DNA from: an uncultured Clostridia bacterium
GTDB lineage: Bacteria > Bacillota > Clostridia > Saccharofermentanales > Saccharofermentanaceae
NCBI GenBank assembly: GCA_946405115.1
Contig: CAMJGB010000050.1
Location: forward strand, 1 to 11,047
DNA: 11,047 nt
Direction of reading: 5' to 3'
Below the pieces are notes generated by a model, which saw only the letters and a program-made list of their open reading frames with translations, was not told the origin of the DNA and did not search any database. The stretch's first letter is position 1. The number at the start of each line of letters is the position of its first letter. Positions 1 to 6,694 of the stretch are shown here, piece after piece. The position numbers were made by a program, and so were the translations under genes.

Positions 1-2354
1 ATACCGATTCGCTCATAGGTCTGTTTCATTCGCTTAAGGTCTTCGTCGGAGATCTCGGAATGCTCAGTAAGCTCTACTACGATCGAATCAGGGTGATCCT
101 TAACGTAGTTCTCTAGGATCTCGAGGTCCTCATCCTTAAGCATGTAACCCGGGATTGAATTAATGAATATCTTCCTTCCGTCTGAGAGAGCACTCTCATG
201 AGACTTCATAGCCTTGATGACGTTATTAAATGTCACCTTCTCGACGTCGTAGAGTCTATTATAGAATTCTGCATAACGAAGAACCACGGGAGGTGCAAGA
301 TAAGGAGTTACCTCGACTCTCATTAATGCTTCATATGCATAGATCTTGCCTGTATGGACATCGACTATGGGCTGGAAATGGTATGAGATCTTGTTGTCGT
401 CCAAGATCTGTCTTACGATCTTCGCATCTCTTTCCTCGTCTTCACTTAAGGATTCCTGTGAGAGCTTTAAGGCATTTGCCTTGTTGGTATTTTTCCTTGA
501 GATGGCGACGTTAACGAGTCGCTCAAGCTCCTCCGAATTATTAGGTGTTCCACTCTCGATACCGTAGTAGATCTCGATGTCGTACGGATGCTCTGACGCT
601 TCTCTTATCTCTTCGATCTGCTTCATGAGCTTGTCCTTCTCAGTAAGAAGTTCCGTATCGTCAGGATTTCTGGTAATTCTTAACGCGACGAGCTCGTCGT
701 TGCCGGGTCTAAAGCACATGCAGTTTCTTGATGAGAATACATTCTCCAGAGCACTTGCAACGGTTACGATGGTCTTATCGCCTTCGATTCTTCCGAATTC
801 GTCGTTGATCTTACTTAAGTCCTTGATATCTATCGCGAGGGCACCTACGTAATTGCCGTTATTACGCATAAGGTGAATGAACGTCTCAGCCTGATCAAGG
901 AAACCTTTGTAGTTTGAAAGTCCTGTAAGGCTGTCTGTCGTAAGTCCCTTCTTCGCTATCTGTGAGCTTCCGATCAAGTCGTCACTTCGTCTGTAGCACT
1001 CGATGCCTCGGCAGACTGATCTTAACCATGCTCTGTATTCAGCAGATACTACGATCGGTCTGTTGTTAAAGCCTGCCACCGCATATCCGAATACCCTGTT
1101 ATCGAAGAACAAAGGATAGAAGTAGTAGACGGCAGGTTCTTCCCTCTTCTCATTTAATTCAGGAAGCATATCGTCCCTGGCAAACGTTGTCTCAGTAAGG
1201 ATCCTGTCGTTGTTCTCGCCTTCTGCACCGCATCTGATTGCATGTCTTATTATGGGTTCGAATGCTTCGCTGCTTGAGCCAAGTCCCGGATTAAGGCAGA
1301 GGTTAAAACTGTCGAATCCTCTTATAAGATGTAAGCTTCCAAATATCGTTCCGATAAGTCCTGTAAATGTTGCCTGACTTATAAGATCGTCTTCCATGTG
1401 GTTAAAGGGCGAGAAAATTGTGCCTAAGGACAGCTCGGTGTCCCACTTCTCACGTCTGTAGTATTCAGGCTTCGCACTGTCGCAATCGCAGCCGCATGTG
1501 CCTCCGATGAACATATCGGGGATCGTCGATGCCTGCTTAGGTTCTTCGCCCTTAAGAAGGGCATCTGCCATCTGTGCGGCATTTATTCCAAGTTCCTTCG
1601 ATGCTACAGGAATGGATGTAAGAGGAACGGGTGAATGTCTTCCCTCTTCATTACAGTCGAAGCCTACTATCGCGATATCGTCAGGGATCTTATATCCCTT
1701 AGCCGTGAAAGCTTTTGCAAAGCCTAAGGCCATGCAGTCGTTCGCGAATGCTATCGCATCGGGAAGCTTCTCATCGTGGGCGGTTAAGCTGTCTGCCAGG
1801 CTCTCGCCGCTTGTATACCAGAAGTCACCGTAGAAGATACGATTCTCGTCTATGGGTAGTCCGTGCTCTGTAAGAGCGTCCTTATACGCCTGAAGTCTTA
1901 TTTGTGAATGAGGATGCCAGCTCTTGCCGGTAAGAAATGCTATATCCTTCTTACCGTGCTTCTCTATTAAGTGAGAAACGATATGCTTGCAAGGTCCGTA
2001 GTTATCTACGTGTATGGACGGGAAGTATTTACTCTCTTTATCTATGAAGATGACCTTGCCGTTATATCTGTTGTGAAGGTCTTCTTCTATTCTCTCGGCT
2101 TCATCCATGGTCTGGATCGTATCAGCCATTACGACTATGCAGTCGAATCTGTCGTAGGAGATAAGTTTAAAGATCGAGGAGTCTCCATAAGAACGCTCAG
2201 GAGTGTTCTGGTACTTAATGTACATACCAAAGACACATACGTCGTAGTCGAGCTTGAAGGCTTCATCAAGAAAACCCTTAAGAAAGAGTCCCTGCTGGTA
2301 TTCTTCAGGCTGTCCGACTAAGACAGCGATCCTCTTACGAATAGTTCCTGACAT
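1..2354 (-). CDS. LacI-like ligand-binding sensor with degenerate GGDEF and EAL domain (3' end cut by window)
   Basis: Open without a stop from the ATG at 2354 to the window edge (784 complete codons). Residues about 5-285 look like a LacI/periplasmic-binding-protein sensor fold (starts RKRIAVLVGQ, with VIFIDK, IAFANDCMALGLAKAF and IAIVGFD), but no helix-turn-helix precedes it and there is no signal peptide, so it should sense a small ligand in the cytosol. About 285-460 is an unassigned GAF-like linker domain. The GGDEF domain spans about 465-625 (DSLTGLSNYKGF near 471), but its signature is GNDEL at 551-555 instead of GGDEF, so cyclase activity is doubtful. The EAL domain begins near 640, with EAL at 675-677, then FINS and VELTE; the visible metal-binding residues are present. 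The likely role is ligand-controlled c-di-GMP hydrolysis. The later EAL motifs (DDFG and beyond) lie outside the window. No Shine-Dalgarno precedes the ATG. Transcribed divergently from the DUF4214 gene. Confidence 0.9.
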   Translation of the reverse strand, partial: MSGTIRKRIAVLVGQPEEYQQGLFLKGFLDEAFKLDYDVCVFGMYIKYQNTPERSYGDSSIFKLISYDRFDCIVVMADTIQTMDEAERIEEDLHNRYNGKVIFIDKESKYFPSIHVDNYGPCKHIVSHLIEKHGKKDIAFLTGKSWHPHSQIRLQAYKDALTEHGLPIDENRIFYGDFWYTSGESLADSLTAHDEKLPDAIAFANDCMALGFAKAFTAKGYKIPDDIAIVGFDCNEEGRHSPVPLTSIPVASKELGINAAQMADALLKGEEPKQASTIPDMFIGGTCGCDCDSAKPEYYRREKWDTELSLGTIFSPFNHMEDDLISQATFTGLIGTIFGSLHLIRGFDSFNLCLNPGLGSSSEAFEPIIRHAIRCGAEGENNDRILTETTFARDDMLPELNEKREEPAVYYFYPLFFDNRVFGYAVAGFNNRPIVVSAEYRAWLRSVCRGIECYRRSDDLIGSSQIAKKGLTTDSLTGLSNYKGFLDQAETFIHLMRNNGNYVGALAIDIKDLSKINDEFGRIEGDKTIVTVASALENVFSSRNCMCFRPGNDELVALRITRNPDDTELLTEKDKLMKQIEEIREASEHPYDIEIYYGIESGTPNNSEELERLVNVAISRKNTNKANALKLSQESLSEDEERDAKIVRQILDDNKISYHFQPIVDVHTGKIYAYEALMRVEVTPYLAPPVVLRYAEFYNRLYDVEKVTFNNVIKAMKSHESALSDGRKIFINSIPGYMLKDEDLEILENYVKDHPDSIVVELTEHSEISDEDLKRMKQTYERIG

Positions 2355-2360
2355 GTTTTT

Positions 2361-2389
2361 ATATTAATAAAAAGAAGATTAATTCTCAA
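2361..2389 (-). promoter_or_regulatory. Sigma-A-type promoter of the LacI-like/GGDEF/EAL gene
   Basis: On the minus strand there is TTGAGA (2384-2389), a 17-base spacer, and TAATAT (2361-2366). Both hexamers are close to the TTGACA/TATAAT consensus and the spacing is ideal. Only six bases (AAAAAC) separate the -10 box from the ATG at 2354, so a start site seven bases downstream would fall on the A of the start codon. This fits the absence of a Shine-Dalgarno and suggests a leaderless transcript. The region is A/T-rich, so a chance match is possible. Confidence 0.55.
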
Positions 2390-2430
2390 TTTCAATAATG
2401 AAAGCAAATTGTTAACACTTTAATGTCCCG

Positions 2431-2479
2431 GTGTTGCTTAGGCGACAGTCGGGATTTGTTGTGTTGCTTAAGCGACAGT
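2431..2479. repeat. Two direct copies of a 19-bp palindromic element, 30 bp apart
   Basis: GTGTTGCTTAGGCGACAGT (2431-2449) and GTGTTGCTTAAGCGACAGT (2461-2479) differ at one base in 19 and start exactly 30 bp apart, about three helical turns. Each contains a near-palindrome, TGTTGC-TTRR-CGACA type, in which the arms TGTTGC and GCGACA pair with one T-G wobble around a TTAG or TTAA centre. The first copy is further flanked by TCCCG (2426-2430) and CGGGA (2450-2454). Position between two divergent genes, and in-phase spacing, suggest a double operator for a dimeric regulator acting on one or both promoters. The wobble pairs would also allow small RNA hairpins if the plus strand is transcribed. 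The binding protein is unknown. Confidence 0.75.
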
Positions 2480-2503
2480 GGAGCGGGTGTTTGCTCATAT
2501 AAA
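2472..2503 (+). promoter_or_regulatory. Weak candidate promoter of the DUF4214 gene
   Basis: TATAAA at 2498-2503 is a 5/6 match to a -10 box. The best upstream hexamer is GCGACA at 2472-2477, with a spacer of 20 bases, longer than usual. If real, the -35 region lies inside the second copy of the palindromic repeat and the leader would be about 60 bases. Other placements are possible; the 2355-2570 gap shows no clearer plus-strand promoter to me. Confidence 0.25.
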
Positions 2504-2570
2504 CAGGTCCTCGGAAATAGTTAAATATGCGTGTCAAACGAAATAAACCAAACGAATTAGAGGAGAACGA

Positions 2571-3665
2571 ATGAAAATGGTTAACGGAAAGTTTATGGGT
2601 AAGGTAATCGGAACAGCACTTGCAGCAACATTGCTTCTTGGAAGTGCAGGAATTGTACATGCAGATGCATGGCAGATGGGATTAAATGACCCGACAGAAG
2701 GCACAAGCGACAGCAGAGTTCTTATCGCAGATCACACAGATACATATTCATGCTGGTGCTTCCTGCCCACTGAAGACGGGATTTACAGAATTGAGTCAAA
2801 GATCCTTACAGAAGGATGCGGCAATCAGTACATCGATCCCGAGGTAATGGTATATGTTGACGGCGGTTGCCAGACAGATGATGACAGCCTTGACGGAGTT
2901 AACTTCTCCATGGATGTATACTTCGAGGCAGGCAGCTGCTATCAGATAATCACAAGAGCCGACATCTATCACGGAAGATCCTTGGGTTACTACCAGGTAG
3001 ACATCTATCCCGTAGTTCTTGAATCAGAGCTTGAGGAAGAGGAAGAGCAGATCCCTGAAGAGATTGCTCCCGATTACGGCATGGACCTTGACGAAGACAC
3101 TAACGAAGACGAGCAGATCCCTGAAGAGATTGCTCCCGATTACGGTATGCCCGAATTCGACGAAGATATAACTGAAGATAACGAAGAAATCATCGAGGAA
3201 GAAGAGACAACAGACGTGGAAGAGACAACTCCTGCTCCCGTAGTTGAGACTGTTAGTGCTCCTTCTACATCTACTTCTTCATCACCCGCTCCCATGGTAG
3301 CCGGTGTTTCCCGCTCACCTGTTGAGCAGTTTGTAGACAGACTCTACAGCGTAGCTTTGAACCGTGCAGCTGACGTTGACGGCAGAGCTTACTGGGTAGA
3401 CATTCTCTCTAACCAGAGAGAGTCCGGTTCCAAGGTTGCAAGAGGATTTATCTTCAGCACAGAGTTCATCAGTAGAGACCTCGATAACGAAGAGTTCGTA
3501 GAGACACTCTACAGCGTATTCTTCAACAGAGTTGCTACTGATGACGAGATCGACAACTGGGTAGACGCACTTGAGGCTGGCGCTTCAAGATCCGCAGTTG
3601 TAAACGGCTTCGCAGCTTCCGAGGAGTGGGCTAACTCCTGTGAGGCTTACGGAGTTACTAAGTAA
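2571..3665 (+). CDS. Secreted DUF4214 protein with duplicated acidic linker
   Basis: A 364-residue protein whose ATG is preceded by AGGAG five bases upstream (2561-2565). Residues 1-31 form a signal peptide (basic start, hydrophobic core, cleavage likely after VHA), so it is exported. About 32-150 is a probable beta-rich domain with five cysteines (61, 63, 83, 100, 123), not recognised. About 151-245 is a very acidic linker containing EQIPEEIAPDYGM twice (159-171 and 181-193) and ending in a Pro/Ser/Thr stretch typical of wall-exposed spacers. About 250-355 matches DUF4214, with two related units, FVDRLYSVALNR...YWVDIL and FVETLYSVFFNR...WVDALEAG. DUF4214 is found in surface and secreted proteins; its function is not settled. 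No LPXTG anchor or C-terminal membrane segment is seen. It ends at a convergent hairpin terminator. A surface or matrix role under c-di-GMP control is inference from the neighbours. Confidence 0.9.
   Translation: MKMVNGKFMGKVIGTALAATLLLGSAGIVHADAWQMGLNDPTEGTSDSRVLIADHTDTYSCWCFLPTEDGIYRIESKILTEGCGNQYIDPEVMVYVDGGCQTDDDSLDGVNFSMDVYFEAGSCYQIITRADIYHGRSLGYYQVDIYPVVLESELEEEEEQIPEEIAPDYGMDLDEDTNEDEQIPEEIAPDYGMPEFDEDITEDNEEIIEEEETTDVEETTPAPVVETVSAPSTSTSSSPAPMVAGVSRSPVEQFVDRLYSVALNRAADVDGRAYWVDILSNQRESGSKVARGFIFSTEFISRDLDNEEFVETLYSVFFNRVATDDEIDNWVDALEAGASRSAVVNGFAASEEWANSCEAYGVTK
3045..3149 (+). repeat. Internal 39-bp coding duplication in the DUF4214 gene
   Basis: The 39 bases at 3045-3083 recur at 3111-3149 with a single difference (GGC against GGT, both Gly), in frame and 66 bp apart. 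Both encode EQIPEEIAPDYGM in the acidic linker. The near-perfect DNA identity, silent change only, points to a recent tandem duplication of a 22-codon unit (repeat plus acidic spacer) or to gene conversion. Confidence 0.9.
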
Positions 3666-3696
3666 GACATTCTACTATACGTTTTCCTCTCTTATT

Positions 3697-3733
3697 AGAA
3701 CGAGCCGTCGGGGACATCCCCGGCGGCTCTTCT
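3697..3733. terminator. Bidirectional hairpin terminator between convergent genes
   Basis: GAGCCGTCGGGG (3702-3713), loop ACAT, and CCCCGGCGGCTC (3718-3729) form a 12-bp stem with one G-U wobble on the plus strand (a C-A mismatch on the minus strand). AGAA (3697-3700) and TTCT (3730-3733) extend it past a one-base bulge. It lies 36 bases after the DUF4214 stop and directly after the stop of the minus-strand protease gene, so it can serve both. The downstream U-tract is short in both directions (TTCTAGTT on plus), so efficiency is uncertain. Confidence 0.8.
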
Positions 3734-3735
3734 AG

Positions 3736-4695
3736 TTATGCTGTCTGTTCTTCTTTTACAGGCTTTACCATTACTAAGACTGCGATCGTTAGTACAAGGA
3801 CTATGGTTACTGCAAGTCCTCCCTCGAGGCCGAAGTCTCCTCCGTTTATAAGAGCCTTGCTCATGTCAGATGTGGTGTTAAGAACAGTCTCTCCGGGAGC
3901 GCCTCCGCTCACGAGAACTCCGAATACATCACCCTGAACGAAGTTCCATGCGGTATGAAGAGCACTTACCATCCAGATGTTGCCGGTCTTAAGGAACATC
4001 AGGGACATTACTATTCCGAAGAGTGCGATGTTGATGATGGCAAGTGCTGATACATTAGGATTCCAAATGTGAAGCAGACCGAATGCCAAAGAGTTAATGA
4101 GAAGGCCTACTACTACGTGCTGTCTTCTTGAGATGGAGACCATCATGAAGCCACGGCACATAAGCTCTTCTTCGTTACCCTGGATCATGTAGCCTAAGAA
4201 GATCGCGATCCAGATGGGGATGTTGATTGAAGGTGCGAGTTTGATCGATATAGATCCTGTTAATAAGCAGATTCCGATCGATAATGCGAACATGCCGGCA
4301 CCTAAGCCAAGGCCAATGAGATAGTGCTTCAAAGCATTCTTCTTAACATATCCTGCTGTTCTTGCCTTTCTTTTTTGGAACAATCTCATGAAGCCCAAGA
4401 TGAACAAGGTCATGGCACCTGTTCCAAGAAGGCCTGTGAGAAGATCGAAGTCAAGAACAGGAATTCCCATTACGTCGACTATGACATCGTTGCTCTCAAA
4501 CGCTGCCTTAAGCGGAAGCTGAAGAATACCTAATACGAATGACTGCCAAAAGGCACCTACGATGAAACATACGAAGATCATCAATAGTTCCAGGATTAAC
4601 GGAAGTCCGGGCTTTCTGCCTTTGGCAATCTTCTTCGGGGTCATGGAAGCATCGGCGGCTTCCTTAATGATTTGGGGGCGGTTAAAAATCTGCAT
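3736..4695 (-). CDS. CPBP-family intramembrane metalloprotease (CAAX/Abi type)
   Basis: A 319-residue membrane protein. The start chosen is the ATG at 4695 because AGGAGG (4702-4707) sits six bases before it; an in-frame ATG at 4722 would add nine residues but has no ribosome site and would place AGGAGG inside the gene. The protein has several hydrophobic segments, and all the CPBP (Abi, PF02517) signatures are visible: EExxxR with E176, E177 and R181; FxxxH with F205 and H209; and HxxxN with H247 and N251. These are the predicted metal-binding and catalytic residues, so it should be an active intramembrane protease. Bacterial members process or protect against peptides, mature signals, or act in regulation; the substrate cannot be told here. 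It is last in the minus-strand cluster, 64 bases after the 5-TM gene, and terminates at the convergent hairpin. Confidence 0.93.
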   Translation of the reverse strand: MQIFNRPQIIKEAADASMTPKKIAKGRKPGLPLILELLMIFVCFIVGAFWQSFVLGILQLPLKAAFESNDVIVDVMGIPVLDFDLLTGLLGTGAMTLFILGFMRLFQKRKARTAGYVKKNALKHYLIGLGLGAGMFALSIGICLLTGSISIKLAPSINIPIWIAIFLGYMIQGNEEELMCRGFMMVSISRRQHVVVGLLINSLAFGLLHIWNPNVSALAIINIALFGIVMSLMFLKTGNIWMVSALHTAWNFVQGDVFGVLVSGGAPGETVLNTTSDMSKALINGGDFGLEGGLAVTIVLVLTIAVLVMVKPVKEEQTA

Positions 4696-4701
4696 ATCTG
4701 T

Positions 4702-4707
4702 CCTCCT
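4702..4707 (-). promoter_or_regulatory. Ribosome binding site that fixes the CPBP start
   Basis: A perfect AGGAGG on the minus strand, six bases before the ATG at 4695. It shows that the longer reading from 4722 is unlikely to be the true start. Confidence 0.9.
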
Positions 4708-4742
4708 TATTGATGAACCCATATTAAAGGCTAAACATTAAG

Positions 4743-4762
4743 TAAGGTTTAAGCAAACCTTA
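4743..4762. repeat. Perfect 8-bp inverted repeat overlapping a stop codon
   Basis: TAAGGTTT (4743-4750) and AAACCTTA (4755-4762) pair perfectly around the four-base centre AAGC. The right arm includes the stop codon of the 5-TM gene. On the minus strand no U-run follows (CTTAATGTTTAGCC), so it would be a weak terminator or attenuator at most. It could instead be an operator or an mRNA-processing hairpin ahead of the CPBP gene; a TAATAT hexamer (4721-4726) downstream might be a -10 box, but I see no good -35 partner. Confidence 0.5.
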
Positions 4763-5425
4763 ACGGTTTATGTTTTCTGTGATTTCCGTCTCCCTGGCTT
4801 CTTCTCTTGTCTTGTGGACATAGTTGGTCATACTGCTTGCTATTGTGATGGCAACAGCAGACAAAAGTAATGCGAAGGTCAATCCGATTATTGCGAGTGT
4901 AATCGGCACTCTTGCACGGCGGTTATCGATGGGATCGACATTATCCCTGTACTTATCCTTGTTCTTTTGTAAGTAAAAGTAGATCGCGAGTCCTCCGAAC
5001 AGGATACTCTGCCCTATGATCAGAAGTATGAACAAAGCAATCGCATCGAATTCGATCCTGATCCAGTATATAAGATAGATGAGGTCACCAACGATGGATA
5101 ATGCTAAGCAAATTAATGAATATCGTGATGCCCAGATGCTGTCTTTGGAGTATCTATTTGTTTGTTCTCCCGAAGCCTTAAGTCTTCTAAGATAGACGGT
5201 TGAATGAATGAGTATAGCTGTGGATATGGGAATGAGGAAAGCATCGACAGTAAGGAAGAACGCTGAAAGGATTGCAAGCAAGGTGTCTAAGTCCGTCATG
5301 GCATAAGCCGGCTTATCGCAGATAATCACAAGCGCCAGTGAAATCACGCCTGTTATCCAGGCGAATACTGTTAATACTTTTATGAACTTGTGAGCCTTAA
5401 GGTCGTACTTGATCATGATTTCCAT
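4760..5425 (-). CDS. Uncharacterised five-segment membrane protein
   Basis: A 221-residue protein not assigned to a family. Five hydrophobic segments are visible at about 17-36, 48-76, 102-121, 128-151 and 174-197. A short basic N-terminus and positively charged loops (RRLKASGEQTNR, LQKNKDKYR, RRAR) suggest their cytosolic sides, and the C-terminus is a charged tail rich in Glu and Arg. No catalytic or ligand motif is seen. The ATG at 5425 has no Shine-Dalgarno; another ATG three codons in (residue 4) is a possible start, with only a weak GGA in front. It lies 30 bases after the stop of the diguanylate cyclase gene with no terminator between, so it is probably co-transcribed. Its job could be linked to the cyclase or the protease beside it, but the sequence gives no direct support. 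Confidence 0.75.
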   Translation of the reverse strand: MEIMIKYDLKAHKFIKVLTVFAWITGVISLALVIICDKPAYAMTDLDTLLAILSAFFLTVDAFLIPISTAILIHSTVYLRRLKASGEQTNRYSKDSIWASRYSLICLALSIVGDLIYLIYWIRIEFDAIALFILLIIGQSILFGGLAIYFYLQKNKDKYRDNVDPIDNRRARVPITLAIIGLTFALLLSAVAITIASSMTNYVHKTREEARETEITENINR

Positions 5426-5455
5426 ATCGGTTTATTCACAAAGAAGTTACATGCA

Positions 5456-6679
5456 CTATCTTGCGTCGGGATCGTCCCCTCGCGCTATCTTAATCGCACG
5501 CTTATCCTGGTACATCAGGGCATCGGATTCGTTAAGAAGCTCCGTAAGGTCGTAAGGCGCGTGTCCCGTCACGATTCCGCAGGCGATCACGCACTCGATC
5601 TTCTCTTCAGCGTCGTTGATCTTCTGCAAAGCGTCTCTCCACCTTGCCTCGATCTCCTTCGCCTTCTGCTCATCTGCATCACACGCGATGAGCATGAACT
5701 CGTCTCCCCCTAATCGAAAAGCATACACATCAACATCCTCGACCACCTGCAAGGACTCCGCCGCCATGCAAAGGAGCCTGTTTCCCGCAGAGTGTCCCAG
5801 GGTATCGTTTACTCTCTTAAGGTAGTTAACATCGAGGTTGAAGATTGTGATAGTCTCGCAGTTAGGGAATCTGTTCTCGATTAATTCTCCGTACTTAGTC
5901 TTGTTATAAAGGCCCGTCAGGTGATCGTGCTCGCTCGCGTAGATGATCTTCTCACGAAGGAGCGCGTTCTCGATGTAGAGCTTGAAGATATTAAAGTACA
6001 GAGGGTACATCTTGTCGCCCTTATCGTCCTCAGCGACCTTAACGTAGAGACCGTAAGTATCGTCAGTAACTTCGCCGTTTGCAAAGCACATGAACTTACC
6101 CTCGAACCCGTCTATCTCATACAGCTCGCCCGCCTCGTGCTTGCCGAAGAAAGCCTCTGCCGGGATCTCGGCCTTCGATGCCTTATCGGAGCCGAGCTTA
6201 CAGATAAAACTCTTGAACACTCCGTCGCGGTTAACGAAGAGCAATGCACACTCAGCCTGAAGGTTCTTGACCACGATGGGAAGGCAGCCCGTGAGCTTAT
6301 CCGTGAGGACGTTCATGAGGTCGCTTTGGCATGTGGATAAAGTTCTCCAGGATCTTGAATAGGACGATAAGTTCTTGAAGATACTCGCATAGTCGCTGAC
6401 GTCCGCGATCTGGTGAACGAGGTAGCTTGTTCCGTCGTCCTTGATCTCGATAGAGTTAACGCGGAAGTAATGGTCTGTATCCTTCTCGGCGACCTCCCAC
6501 TCCTCGCAGAATCCGTCGACCTCATCGCCCACATAGCGGCGGCACCACTTGTTCCAGCTTTCCTCGGAAACATCGATGGAGCCCGTCTTATAGAGGATCT
6601 TCCAGTTCGCATCGGTGATTATTATGTCACCCACAAGGGACTCAAAATAATGTTGAAGTATCTTGTCGAAGTTAGGCAT
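5456..6679 (-). CDS. PAS/GAF-like diguanylate cyclase with intact GGDEF
   Basis: A 407-residue soluble protein without signal peptide or membrane segment. About 1-100 resembles a PAS domain (ESLVGDIIITDANWKILY, then a conserved-looking strand LVHQIADVS). About 110-245 looks GAF-like (ECALLFVNRDGVFKSF, YGLYVKVAE). About 248-400 is a complete GGDEF domain: DHLTGLYNK at 252-260, LDVNYLKRVNDTLGH near 282-296, and the signature RLGGDEF with GGDEF at 324-328. It should therefore make c-di-GMP from two GTP. No RxxD is present at the usual inhibitory I-site five residues before GGDEF (the sequence there is DVDV), so product feedback may be absent. The start is supported by AAGGAG nine bases upstream, which overlaps the stop of the HD-GYP gene; only 13 bases separate the genes, so translation is probably coupled. 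The N-terminal domain names are less certain than the GGDEF. Confidence 0.93.
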   Translation of the reverse strand: MPNFDKILQHYFESLVGDIIITDANWKILYKTGSIDVSEESWNKWCRRYVGDEVDGFCEEWEVAEKDTDHYFRVNSIEIKDDGTSYLVHQIADVSDYASIFKNLSSYSRSWRTLSTCQSDLMNVLTDKLTGCLPIVVKNLQAECALLFVNRDGVFKSFICKLGSDKASKAEIPAEAFFGKHEAGELYEIDGFEGKFMCFANGEVTDDTYGLYVKVAEDDKGDKMYPLYFNIFKLYIENALLREKIIYASEHDHLTGLYNKTKYGELIENRFPNCETITIFNLDVNYLKRVNDTLGHSAGNRLLCMAAESLQVVEDVDVYAFRLGGDEFMLIACDADEQKAKEIEARWRDALQKINDAEEKIECVIACGIVTGHAPYDLTELLNESDALMYQDKRAIKIARGDDPDAR

Positions 6680-6688
6680 CAGTTAAGT

Positions 6689-6694
6689 CTCCTT
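6689..6694 (-). promoter_or_regulatory. Ribosome site of the cyclase gene inside the upstream stop codon
   Basis: AAGGAG on the minus strand, nine bases before the ATG at 6679. It overlaps the TAA of the HD-GYP gene (6693-6695), so ribosomes finishing the phosphodiesterase would expose or reuse this site. This links the output of a predicted c-di-GMP hydrolase to that of a predicted synthase. Confidence 0.75.

Noticed and set aside
2431..2479. A small CRISPR array or an intrinsic terminator made by the two repeats
   Set aside because: There are only two copies with an 11-base gap, too short for a spacer, and no cas genes. As a plus-strand terminator it would have no upstream gene to end, because the neighbour is divergent.
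2480..2570. A c-di-GMP riboswitch in the leader of the DUF4214 gene
   Set aside because: The leader is short and I could not find the conserved core or paired elements of the c-di-GMP riboswitch classes; only a weak GAGC/GCTC hairpin (2481-2496) is visible.
2412..2660. A minus-strand 82-codon reading across the intergenic repeats and into the DUF4214 start
   Set aside because: Its repeated CRLSNT residues merely reflect the two palindromic DNA repeats, it overlaps the well-supported signal peptide region on the other strand, and it has no ribosome site.
4696..4722. Upstream ATG at 4722 as the CPBP protease start
   Set aside because: It has no ribosome site, and a perfect AGGAGG falls between it and the ATG at 4695, which is correctly spaced.
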